Shown piece after piece: positions 1 through 9,742 of a stretch of DNA of 64,000 nt. Origin of the DNA: Pleurodeles waltl (taxonomy: Eukaryota > Chordata > Amphibia > Caudata > Salamandridae); the NCBI RefSeq assembly GCF_031143425.1, contig NC_090437.1:847925978-847989977 (forward strand), read 5' to 3'. Each line of letters begins with the position of its first letter. Within the stretch, counting starts at the first letter, position 1. The notes under the pieces were generated by a model, which saw only the letters and a list, made by a program, of their open reading frames with translations, was not told the origin of the DNA and ran no database searches. Made by a program: the position numbers and the translations under genes.

Positions 1-718
1 CGGCAGGGCCAGAGGCCCCAAATTGGGTCCCGGGCCTTGCCGCGAGCGCGGCGTTTTCTGCGCTTGACGGCCACATAAATTACATTAGGATTCTTGGTAT
101 CCACTTCTTCCACCACTTACCGGTCACAACAGTCAAAAGCCGGATGCCTGCACATGGTGGTGTTTTATGCATGCCTTTTCCCTTTCCCAGCATGCTGCTC
201 ACTTCCTCTCTTCCCAGCATGCATTGTTTCTCTTAGTTTGGACGCATGTTCTTTATTCATTGTTATAATCTCTTCCCCAATCCAAGATGGTGGTGTTTCT
301 ACTTCCTGTTTTCTACTTCCGGTCTAGGGGTATATAAGGGGAATTCAACTTCTTGCTCATTGCGTTGCAACACTCCTTTGGTGGTAGTCACGCTCTGGCT
401 GGTTTCCTCTTGTGGATCCAGTTATTCCTGACCTGTCTTCGTCTCCAGTTTTCCTGTACTCTCGGATCTTCAGTTCTAACGTCCTTGTGTCCTCCTTCTG
501 TTTCAGGGAGTTCCTGTTGGAGGTTTTTTACCCTTTTGGGGTTTTTCCTCTGGGACTCCTTCTGGAGGGCACGGACTGTAGTGACTTGCTATTGTCAAAC
601 AGCACCGTGGCTACCGGAAGGGGTCGCCCCTACCTCGGCCAGAGCAGAACCTGCCAGAATCGGGGTCATTCCCCAACTCTCATCAACTTCGACGGTAAGC
701 CCAGTGAAAACCGTGACA
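1..718 (+). repeat. 5' LTR of gypsy element 1, left end outside the window
   Basis: The block matches 6172-6906 almost base for base, so the two are the LTRs of one element. The 3' copy shows that about 154 bp of this LTR lie left of the window. The copy ends in TGACA at 714-718. Near base 46 it lacks roughly 19 bp that are present in the 3' LTR; the other differences are scattered point changes. It holds a TATA box at 331 and the predicted transcript start near 362. The target site duplication cannot be tested because the left LTR edge is missing. Confidence 0.9.
331..370 (+). promoter_or_regulatory. LTR TATA box and predicted transcript start
   Basis: TATATAA at 331-337 lies about 30 bp before GCGTTGCAA (362-370), the usual TATA-to-start distance. 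The same nine bases are the exact complement of TTGCAACGC just inside the LTR at 721-729, so the RNA 5' end could fold back as primer. The 3' LTR keeps the TATA box, but its copy of the nonamer has one A-to-G change. Confidence 0.6.
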
Positions 719-731
719 GATTGCAACGCCC
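719..731 (+). promoter_or_regulatory. Primer-binding site, self-priming type
   Basis: The sequence after the LTR end is GA followed by TTGCAACGC (721-729). It does not begin with TGG, so it does not fit a tRNA 3'-CCA primer. It is complementary over nine bases to 362-370, the predicted RNA 5' end. Tf1 of fission yeast and, by prediction, vertebrate sushi elements prime this way. The chromodomain integrase of this element fits that group. Confidence 0.6.
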
Positions 732-756
732 AAAAATCCAGTTGCAGTCCGGAACC

Positions 757-1677
757 ATGGATAATCCAGTGGCGAATACAGAACCCACCAGCCAGACCCT
801 GCTTATGACTATACAACAACAGGCTCAAGAACTCCAACAGCTACGTACTGAAAACACCGTCTATCGACAAGCCTTTGCATCCAGGACCACTGATGTCCCC
901 TCAGTATCTGCCACTACACCTCGTTTCTCCGGGGATCCTAACAAATTGAGAGAATTTCTGGATGCCTTGACGGTTTATTTCGCTTTTCGCCCCTCACAAT
1001 TTGTGCAAGACAAGACCAAGGTGGGGTATTTGATTAGCGCTTTATACGGGCCAGCCTTGGCTTGGGCCACTCCTTTAGTGACAAGAAATGACCCCTGCCT
1101 GTCTAATTATTCCAACTTTGTCACTACCTTTAAACAGATGTTTGAGCGCCCTGGACTCGAGTCTTCAGCAGAAGAAGCTCTCTGCGATATCCAACAAGGA
1201 AATCAAGATGTATTACAATACATCACCCGTTTCAGACAATTAGCAGCAGAAACATCCTGGGTGGAACGTACCTTGGTGACACTGTTCCGCAGGGGTCTCA
1301 GAGAGGACATTAAGGATGAACTGGTGCACTCTGCTAGAATAGAGAACCTTAAAGGATTGATGGATCAGACCCTGACAATAGAATATCGGTTGAATGAGCG
1401 AAGAACGGAGAAAAGGAAGAGTCGTTTGCCATCACACTCAGTGACGTCTCGCACCTTCCCTCATCGTACCGAAGAAATCCATCCTGAACCTAAGGGGCCT
1501 ACCGAGGAAGAGCCGATGCAAATTGATACGGCTCGAGGACCTTTATCAGCTAGTGAAAGGGAACACAGACGAAGGAAGGGACTTTGTCTGTATTGTGGTG
1601 CAGCTGGTCACCTAATTCGCACCTGCCCCGTTCGTCCAGCCAAGCCTTTGGGAAATGCCAACTCCTGTCCTCAGTGA
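757..1677 (+). CDS. gag: Gag polyprotein of gypsy element 1 (capsid and nucleocapsid)
   Basis: Gag packages the retrotransposon RNA into cytoplasmic particles. This 306-residue frame is intact. I start it at ATG 757 because the open frame upstream lies in the LTR and this ATG follows the primer site. The N-terminus is Q/E/L-rich and likely coiled-coil (about residues 20-45). The middle is a retrotransposon capsid domain with FSGDPNKL near residue 53. The C-terminus has one CCHC zinc knuckle at C277, C280, H285 and C290. A related frame in gypsy element 2 (45159-46142) shares the domain order, the FxGDPNK block and the knuckle. The frame ends at TGA 1675; pol resumes in other frames. Confidence 0.88.
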   Translation: MDNPVANTEPTSQTLLMTIQQQAQELQQLRTENTVYRQAFASRTTDVPSVSATTPRFSGDPNKLREFLDALTVYFAFRPSQFVQDKTKVGYLISALYGPALAWATPLVTRNDPCLSNYSNFVTTFKQMFERPGLESSAEEALCDIQQGNQDVLQYITRFRQLAAETSWVERTLVTLFRRGLREDIKDELVHSARIENLKGLMDQTLTIEYRLNERRTEKRKSRLPSHSVTSRTFPHRTEEIHPEPKGPTEEEPMQIDTARGPLSASEREHRRRKGLCLYCGAAGHLIRTCPVRPAKPLGNANSCPQ

Positions 1678-4600
1678 GACGGGTGAGGACGGGATATCGT
1701 GAAATACCTTCCATTTGTTCTTCCAGGGAGGAAGGAACTGCTCTTTTTCTTTTACCAGTTATCCTTCACTTAACTGATGGCCGGGAGAAAGAACCCTGGC
1801 TTTATTGGACTGCGGAGCCAGTGGCATCTATTTAGATGAAGCATGGGCCAAAGAACGACAGATAGCACAAATACCTAAGGAAGTACCAGAACAAGTCCAC
1901 ACGGTGGATGGATCACTCTTGGACTCAGGACCCGTACAGTATACCACCCCTACTTTCTGTCTACAGTTTGGGAAACACCAAGAAAATCTTTTGTTTGATT
2001 TAATTTCATCACCACACCACGTCATGATCCTGGGAATTCCATGGCTCACACAGCACAACCCTTACATCAACTGGGAAACAAGAACTATTTCTTTATCCTC
2101 TCACTTCTGCCAACACCACTGCTACCTAGCAGGGGATTATTGGTCCTCAAAAGGTCTCTTAGCAGCACCCCCTAAGGTGGGATGCTCTATTAACGTCCTA
2201 CAGGGGATACCCAGTCATTATCAAGAATATGCCGATGTATTCCAGAAGCCAGAAAAACCTGAACTGCCACCCCATAGAGAATACGATTGCGCCATTCCTT
2301 TAGAACCAGATACAGTGGTTCCTTTTGGGCGAATGTGCTCTCTAACAGAACCTGAAAAGCAGATTCTTAAGGAATACCTTGATGAGAACATACAGAGCGG
2401 ATTGATTGCTCCCTCCTCTTCACCTGCAGGGGCTCCTCTCTTCTTTGTGCCTAAGAAGACGAAAGATTTGCGTCCCTGTATTGATTTCAGAGGATTAAAC
2501 AAGATCACTATTAAGGATCAGTACCCGTTACCCCTTATTAAGGACATCCTAGAAGCAGTCAGAGGGGCAAAGAGATTCACCAAGCTGGATCTCAGAGGAG
2601 CATACCATCTTTTAAGGATCAAAGAAGGTGATGAGTGGAAGACCGCTTTTAGAACATCCTTTGGTCACTACGAATATCGAGTAATGCCATTCGGACTCAC
2701 CAATGCCCCTTCCATTTTTCAAAGGTTCATGGATTCTATTTTTTCCGATCTTCTGCAACAAACAGTGGTGGTTTATCTCGACGACATTTTAATATTTTCT
2801 GTCAACCCAGAGCAACACTCTAAGCATGTTCGCCAAGTTCTAGAGAGACTCCGACAACATCATTTATTTAGCAAACCCGAAAAGTGCGAGTTTGATCAGA
2901 CAGAGGTAAAATACTTGGGATATTGCATTAACCAAACTGGGGTCGCCATGGATTCAGACAAGGTACAAGCTATATTGGATTGGCCATCTCCCTCTTCTAT
3001 CAAGGAGACTCTGGGCCGTATTTATACTCCGTTTGCGCCGAATTTTCGTCGTTTTTTTCGACGCAAATTCGACGCTAAACTAACGCCAACTAACGCCATA
3101 TTTATACTATGGCGTTAGAGGCGTATAGCGCCAAAGTTCCCGGAATGTGCGTCATTTTTTAGCGTGAACCCCTTCCTTGCGTTAATGATATGCAAGGGAG
3201 GCGTTCCCGTCTAAAAAATGACTCCCAGGCCTTTACGTGGTATTTATACTCCCGGGCAAAAATGACGCCCGGGAGTGGGCGTGGCCAAAAACGGCGCATT
3301 TGCGCCGCTTTTTAACGCCTGGGTCTGGGATGGCGTTAAGGGACAAGTGGGCTCAAAATGAGCCCACAGTGCCCTCCCCTGCCCCCAGGGACCCCCCCTG
3401 CCACCCCTGCCCACCCCAGGAGGACACCCAAGGATGGAGGGACCCATCCCAGTGAAGTACAGGTAAGTTCAGGTAAGTATAATTTTTGTTATTTTTCAAT
3501 TTTTTTTTGTGGCATAGGGGGGCCTTATTTGTGCCCCCCTACATGCCACTATGCCCAATGACCATGCCCAGGGGACATAAGTCCCCTGGGCATGGCCATT
3601 GGGCAAGGGGGCATGACTCCTATCTTTACAATGATAGGAGTCATGTTGATGGGGGATGGGCGTCGAAAAAAAATGGCGCAAGTCGAGTTACGACGATTTT
3701 TTCGACGTAACCTGACTTGCCCCATTTTAAGACGCCCATGCGCCATTTTCCCCCTACGCCGGCGCTGCCTGGTGTACGTGGTTTTTCTCGCGCACACCAG
3801 GCAGCGCCGGTCTGCTTGCGCCGGCTAACGCCATTCAATAAATACGGCGCCCGCATGGCGCTTCAGAATGGCGTTAGCCGGCGCAAAACTTTTTGACGCT
3901 AAACTGCGTTAGCGCAGTTTAGCGCCAAAAAGTATAAATATGGGCCTCAGTGTTTTTTGGGATTAGCCAATTTCTATCGACAATTTATAGCAGACTTTGC
4001 CCAGAGAACCAGCTACATTATTCAAACCCTTAAAAAAGACCATCTAAAGAAGGGCTTTTGTTGGACACAAGATGCAGAGTTAGCCTTTCAAGACTTAAAG
4101 AAAGCCTTTATTCAAGCTCCCATTCTACGACACCCAGACACCAGCAAACAATTCATTGTTGTCGCAGACGCATCAGAAAGAGCCATTGGGGCTGCCTTAC
4201 TGCAAAAACAAGACGATGATGATTTAGAGCACCCTGTATTCTACCTGTCACACATTTTATCCGATTCAGAACAGAACTATTCCGTGCTAGAACGTGAATT
4301 ACTCGCCTTAAAGACCGCGTGCACAGAATGGAGACACTTTCTGATGGGCTCGAAAGAACCCTTTGAAGCCCGGACAGACCACAGAAATCTACAATGCTTG
4401 AGAAACTTTCAGTGTCAGAATAGCCGGCAGGCTCGATGGGCTTTCTTTTTCAGCCAATATGACTTTTATATCACATACATCCCTGGTTCTCAGAACATCC
4501 TGGCGGATGCCTTGTCCCGACGTTACCCTGAGTGAAGCGATTCTCCTGTACAGAACCTATTTGACAATAACAAGATCATTGGTTTAGTACAGACTTTTTT

Positions 4601-6017
4601 AGACCAAGTCAAGTCCGAATATCGCCGTCTAGAAGATACAGAGCTGAATAAGTTGCGCCCGCAACTTCATATAGATCAAGGGTATTATTATCATGAAAAG
4701 GCCCTGTTCTTATCCACTAAGCTAGTACAGACTGAAGCCTTACGTATGTGCCATGATTCCCCCATCGCAGGTCACCGAGGAATGAAAGCTACCCAAGAAC
4801 TTCTACTTCGCTCCTTCTGGTGGCCAACTCTCAAGACAGATACTGAAGATTATGTATCATCCTGTCCTATATGTGCTCAAGCCAAGACACCCGTACTAAA
4901 CCAGTAGTATTACTTCGCCCACTACCAGTTCCCCCAGGTCCATGGCACACTATCTCCACGGATTTCATGTGCTCTTTACCCTCTTCAATGGGAAATCAAG
5001 TAATTATGGTAACGGTGGACTCCTTCACTAAAATGGCTCACTTCACGGCCTTAAGAAAGTTACCAACGGCAAAAGAATTAAGTCAAATCTTTACACAAGA
5101 AATCTTTCGACTTCATGGATTACCTCAGGTCATTATATCGGATAGGGGTCCGCAATATATCTCCCGATTATGGAAACAATTCTGTAAGACCTTGGGAATC
5201 GAAGTGGCCTTATCATCAGGGTTCCATCCTCAAACTAACGGACAGACGGAACGACTCAATCAAGGCCTCAAACAATATTTACGTAGCTTCTGCAATGCTA
5301 CGCAGAGTAATTGGTCTACCTATTTACCACTTGCAGAATTCTCCTACAACAACTCCATACACAGTGCCTCGAAAGTCTCCCCTTTCTATGGCTCTTACGG
5401 TTTCCATCCTAAGGCCTTCCCGACTCCCCTGAAAGATACCTCCAATCTTCCTGCCATCTCCTCTTATGTTTGACAGCTACGGGGTGTCCAACGTGTTATC
5501 TATTCAAACCTTGTGGCCACTAAGTCACGCATGAAAAGGATGGCTGATAAGAGACGTTGTGAGGCTCCTCACTATCAGGTCCATGATAAAGTTTGGCTTT
5601 CCTCTAGATTTCTGCCTCTCCGTCTACTCAGAACAATTTTAAACCCCTTTATTATGGTCCATTCCTGATTCTCAAAAAGATTAATCCAGTGTCTGTGCGT
5701 CTTCGCCTGCCCCAGACTTGGAAGATACACCCTGTGTTCCATGTCTCTCAGCTCAAACCTTACCTTCCAGATCCTTTTCACAGACAATTCTCCTGTCCTC
5801 CCCCTCTGTTGATTGATAATGTGCCCGAGTACGAGGTCCAGGAAATCTGTGACTCTCGGTTTTTCCATGGACGCCTCCAATATCTTATTCATTGGAAAGG
5901 CTACCCTATGAGTGAGTGTTCCTGGGAAGATGCCCCTTCAGTTTATGCCCCTCTTTTGGTTCGTCGCTTTTTCCAGCTTTTCCCTCATAAGCCTGGGGCC
6001 TCGGGGGGGGGACCTAC
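1678..6017 (+). pseudogene. pol: Broken pol of gypsy element 1: protease, RT, RNase H, chromodomain integrase
   Basis: Pol makes cDNA from the element RNA and inserts it. Domain order is protease (DCGASG near 1808), RT (LDLRGAY near 2587, YLDD at 2774-2785), RNase H (3957-4532, ADAS and ADALSR), integrase zinc domain (4740-4890), integrase core (D near 4959, D near 5140, E near 5246) and a C-terminal chromodomain (about 5821-5990, HWKGY). Lesions: a stop at 1775 and a frame change before the protease; a 934-bp DNA element at 3013-3946; an in-frame TGA at 4533; a frameshift near 4890; a TGA at 5471; and another frameshift between 5640 and 5690. The final frame has no stop before the LTR and runs to 6267. 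The gene is inactive. Confidence 0.9.
3013..3946. mobile_element. 934-bp non-autonomous DNA element made of hairpins, inside RT
   Basis: The ends are inverted: GGGCCGTATTTATACT at the left and its near complement ending GGGCC at 3946. The flanking triplets are TCT (3010-3012) and TCA (3947-3949), a 3-bp target duplication with one change. The RT frames on the two sides are offset by 937 bases (1 mod 3), exactly element plus TSD. No coding sequence is convincing. Inside are consecutive strong palindromes: 3552-3605 (25-bp arms, one mismatch), 3613-3644 (12-bp arms), 3759-3810 (17-bp arms), 3818-3884 (18-bp arms) and 3895-3926. The size of the TSD suggests PIF/Harbinger, but no transposase is present to prove it. 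Confidence 0.85.
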
Positions 6018-6906
6018 TGTCGTGCCGCGGCCGCGAACACGAGCCGCCGCGGCGCAGCACTCTGGGGCCGCGGCGGGTCACGGTCGGGCCGCGGGGGAAG
6101 CTGCGGCTCGGGTCAAGGGTCGCGGCACTCGCCGCGCTCCTTTTCTCCGGCCGCGGATTCCTGGACGCACGCGGCAGGGCCAGAGGACCCAAATTGGGTC
6201 CCGGCCCTTGCCGCGAGTTCAGCGTTTGCCGCAAGCGCGGCGTTTGCCGCGCTTGACGGCCACATAAATTACATTAGATGCTTGGTATCCACTCCTTCCA
6301 CCACTTACCGGTCACAACAGGCAAAAGCCGGATGCCTGCACATGGTGGTGTTTTATGCATGCCTTTTCCCTTTCCCAGCATGCTGCTCACTTCCTCTCTT
6401 CCCAGCATGCATTGTTTCTCTTAGTTTGGACGCATGTTCTTTTTTCATTGTTATAATCTCTTCCCCAATCCAAGATGGTGGTGTTTCTACTTCCTGTTTT
6501 CTACTTCCTGTCTAGGGGTATATAAGGGGAATTCAGCTTCTTGCTCATTGCGTTGCAGCACTCCTTTGGTGGTAGTCACGCTCCGGCTGGTTTCCTCTTG
6601 TGGATCGAGTTATTCCTGACCTGTCTTCGTCTCCAGTTTTCCTGTACTCTCGGATCTTCAGTTCTAACGTCCTTGTGTCCTCCTTCTGTTTCAGGGAGTT
6701 CCTGTTGGAGGTTTTTTACCCTTTTGGGGTTTTTCCTCTGGGACTCCTTCTGGAGGGCACGGACTGTAGTGGCTTGCTATTGTCAAACAGCACTGTGGCT
6801 ACCGGAAGCGGTCGCCCCTACCTCGGCCAGAGCAGAACCTGCCGGAATCGGGGTCGTTCCCCAACTCTCATCAACTTCGACGGTAAGCCCAGTGAAAACC
6901 GTGACA
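6018..6906 (+). repeat. 3' LTR of gypsy element 1
   Basis: The LTR starts TGTCG at 6018, directly after a G-rich polypurine tract (6002-6012), and ends TGACA at 6906. From 6172 it matches 1-718. TATATAAGG at 6518 or so corresponds to the TATA box at 331. The first 150 bp are very GC-rich with CCGCGG repeats. The pol reading frame continues into it as far as 6267. The sequence after 6906 is an AT run, so the target duplication is not readable here. Confidence 0.9.
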
Positions 6907-7032
6907 ATATATATATATTGTGTGCACAAATGAATATTTGATTTGTTTTTTTCTAAAAAAATAGAAGAAAACTGAGGAAGAGCACATTACGCATTTCATT
7001 TGTTTTGTATTTCTTATTTGTAATACCATAAC

Positions 7033-7437
7033 ATGGATATCACCACAATTTCACCACCCTCATGTTTCCTTTCTCAACCAGGAGTTACATCTATTGAATG
7101 GGACAAAGAGGTGGAAATGTTTGACAATTATTTGGAAACTATTGACGGTCAAGGCTTTAGACCTAGTAGGAAACAAGCTATTCTTTTGCGCACACTAGGA
7201 AAAGAGGGTCAACACGTATTTAAATATCTTCCCATTGCTCTAGACAACAAAGGTCAACCTGTGGAGAATGTGAATGTGGAGACGTGCAAGAGGTTAGAAA
7301 AGAGATTTGCGAAAGGGACAAATGTGGTGATGAGGAGGAAAAAATTATATTCTCAACCCCAGAGAGTAGGTGAATCTATAGATGACTTTGTAACAAGACT
7401 TCGTGAACTATCTCTTAAAAGCAGATTAGGAGTGTAG
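7033..7437 (+). pseudogene. Gag-like fragment of a K02A2.6-type Ty3/gypsy element
   Basis: The 134-residue frame starts MDITTISPP. It has a proline-rich opening, then a W-D-x7-F-DNYL pattern, then SRKQAILLRTLGKEG. I recognise this as the capsid start of Ty3/gypsy elements often annotated K02A2.6-like in vertebrates. The frame ends at TAG 7435; no zinc knuckle follows. The protein is unrelated by eye to the gag at 757, so this is a separate lineage. It begins 126 bp after the LTR of element 1. Element 1 probably landed in or beside the 5' part of this older element. Confidence 0.65.
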
Positions 7438-7439
7438 AG

Positions 7440-9060
7440 TATAATAGAACGTATGTGTGCGGCCACAACATTTTTGCACTGATCTTAAAACTTTGTTAAA
7501 CAGTTTGTCTCATGGGGGTGCAGGGAAAGGTTCAGCAAGGCTTATGAGATTAGCTTAAAAATTGCAAGAGTACAATTTTATAATTGAGTACATTCCAGTG
7601 TGGAATAACACACAAGCAGATTGTTTGTCCTGACTACCTTTAGATTGGAGGAGTGTAGACGAGAAAGGAGTAAACAAGTGTGAAAAAGAAGGAGCAGTAG
7701 CCAGTGTTTTAGGATGTGATTCTTTGGAGTCGAGGTCAGAATGGTCTTGTGCCATGGAAGAGGATACAGTTTTAAAGAAAGGACAGGTTTTGATAGAAAA
7801 GGGACCAAGGAGAGAAAATACTGTGGCTGGTGCCCTCAGGCCATTCAACAAAGTGATAGATAAATTGTTCTGGGCAGATCATAATGCGAGGTGAAAAGAT
7901 TGTTCCACCCATTGCACTATGAAAGAGATTGTTTGAAATTGCCCACAAAGGACACCTTGGTCAGTCTCTAATGAAGAAAAGGCTGCAGATTGAGTTTTGG
8001 TGGCCTGGTGTGGATGGTGAGGTTGCAATGTGGATTGAACGTTGTGTAGAATACAAAGAGTGTGAGAAGAGATTGAGAGTGGGACCAAAGAATGTTTCAA
8101 GCAATATTTGTGATCCTGGTCAGGCATGGCTTACGGTTTGCCTCAATTTCATTGGTCCTATGGCAGGGATTAAGCATGACAAAAGGTTTGGATTAGTGTT
8201 AGATGACGTTCTTTCCAGGTAGTTAACTGCAAATAATTCCAGAAATTACTACAAAAATGACTATACGGTTCTTACGCAATGTTTTTAGAGAAGAAGGTTA
8301 TCCTGCTGTACTGGTAAATGCCAATGGCACTCAATTAACTTCTCAGGAAATGAGAAGCTTTTTGAATGAATGTGGCATCCAACATACTTGTATGGCACTT
8401 TACAATCCACAAGCCAATGGCATTGTAGAAAGAGCCAATTGTGTGGCAAAGGGGGCTTTACAATTTGCCTTTCTGATTTAGTACTGGCCTATCACACCAT
8501 AGAAAATACTACCACCAAGAGAGTGCCAGTTGACATTATGAGAGGAAAAAAAAGGTTTCTAGGCTGACAATGTACAATGTCTTGACAGCAGAGAGGGGTC
8601 GGTAGATGCTGATATTGGATCTACAAACGTAAACAAAGGAAAAATCAGTCCTTTGGGATTGGGTCAAAATAAAATGGGGGCACTTCCGGAGTGGTTTGAG
8701 CAAATATTGTGGATTGTTTCAGGTTACAGAAGTACATAATTGGCATGTAGTCTTAACCAATGGTCAGAAGTGGAATTTGCGCTGGGTGGCAAAGTTTGGT
8801 TCAATCGACTCTGAACAAGGGAGGAGAGATTGTAGAGATGCTTACAAAGATACATGTAGTGGTTGTATGTTAATTCATGATCAAGAGTTATTGGGCAGAC
8901 CTATTGCTAGTAATGAATGGAGAAATAATAGATTGGAGCGAGACAGTATAATAAGTGATATCACAAGAGGCAACATAGGAATCTATGAGGGACAAAGGCT
9001 GCTGAGGGTGAATCTACAAGTTATTTACATGACTATGCCATGAAGTGATACAATTTTGTT
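7440..9060 (+). pseudogene. Decayed pol of the same element: RNase H tail, integrase, C-terminus
   Basis: Protease and nearly all of RT are missing. What remains is the end of RNase H (about 7560-7640; an IIEYIP stretch and a DCLS remnant of the ADxLSR motif), the integrase zinc domain (7929-8090; HKGHLGQ, FWWPG, CxxYKxC-like pair), part of the core (8130-8220, FIGPM; and 8257-8480, ending QANGIVERAN with the catalytic E), and a C-terminal stretch (8696-9043). Stops and frame changes separate every piece. The gag fragment upstream is 5' of this in the correct order, so one internal deletion of about 2 kb explains the layout. Confidence 0.65.
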
Positions 9061-9257
9061 AGATGCTCTCTTTATTGATTTGTTATTTATCTTTGTTATT
9101 TATCTTTAGGAAAATGTTATCTGTTTCTGTGAAGAATCCATGGTTATTTTGTTTTCTTCATCTATATTTCCGTGTTACTTTTGAAACACAGATCTTTAGC
9201 ATTCTAAAGTTTAGAATGATCTTCCTGTTTTTAGTTGTGAAGGAAGGAGGGTATATT

Positions 9258-9470
9258 GTAACCTTTAGTCGTCTATTTAGCATGACTATTCAATATTGCC
9301 ACAAATGTTATGTACACATGGTTCGGTTGTCATGGTTATATCCTCGCGTTAGAGCTGAAGTGGCAGTTGCCGCTAGCTGCTCAACAGGAATACCACGAAG
9401 CAGAGAGCCGATCTCTTAATAAAGACAATTAATGATAATTGTTGTGTGGAAAGACACCTTCATCACAACA
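9258..9470 (+). repeat. Candidate 3' LTR of the K02A2.6-like element
   Basis: A purine tract (GGAAGGAGGG, about 9243-9252) sits just before TGTAACC at 9258, as before a 3' LTR. The block holds an AATAAA signal at 9419-9424 and ends CACAACA at 9470. No second copy is in the window, so the boundaries rest on signals alone. Confidence 0.4.
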
Positions 9471-9577
9471 AATAGGTTCTCTCACCAAATATATGTCTAT
9501 TGCCTTTTCACAAAATATGTCTCTGCAGCAATGCACCTCTCTTGTTTAATGCAATTTGTATACCACATACATACATA

Positions 9578-9739
9578 GGGCCTTATGATGACCTTGGCAG
9601 AGGGGATTACTCCTTCACAAACATGACAGATATCTCATCCGCTGTATTACAAAGATACTGGGACTTGTAATACGGCGGGCAGGATATCCGTCACATTTGT
9701 GATGGAGTAATCCCCTTTGCCAAGGTCATAATCAGGTCC
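9578..9739. mobile_element. 162-bp foldback MITE, TSD ATA
   Basis: The left end GGGCCTTATGATGACCTTGG is mirrored by the right end, whose complement starts GGACCTGATTATGACC. Both arms continue to GGGGATTACTCC. ATA flanks it at 9575-9577 and 9740-9742. It belongs with the elements at 34006, 41805 and 42717: same design and similar central palindrome with TAATACGG. There is no coding capacity. Confidence 0.8.
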
Positions 9740-9742
9740 ATA

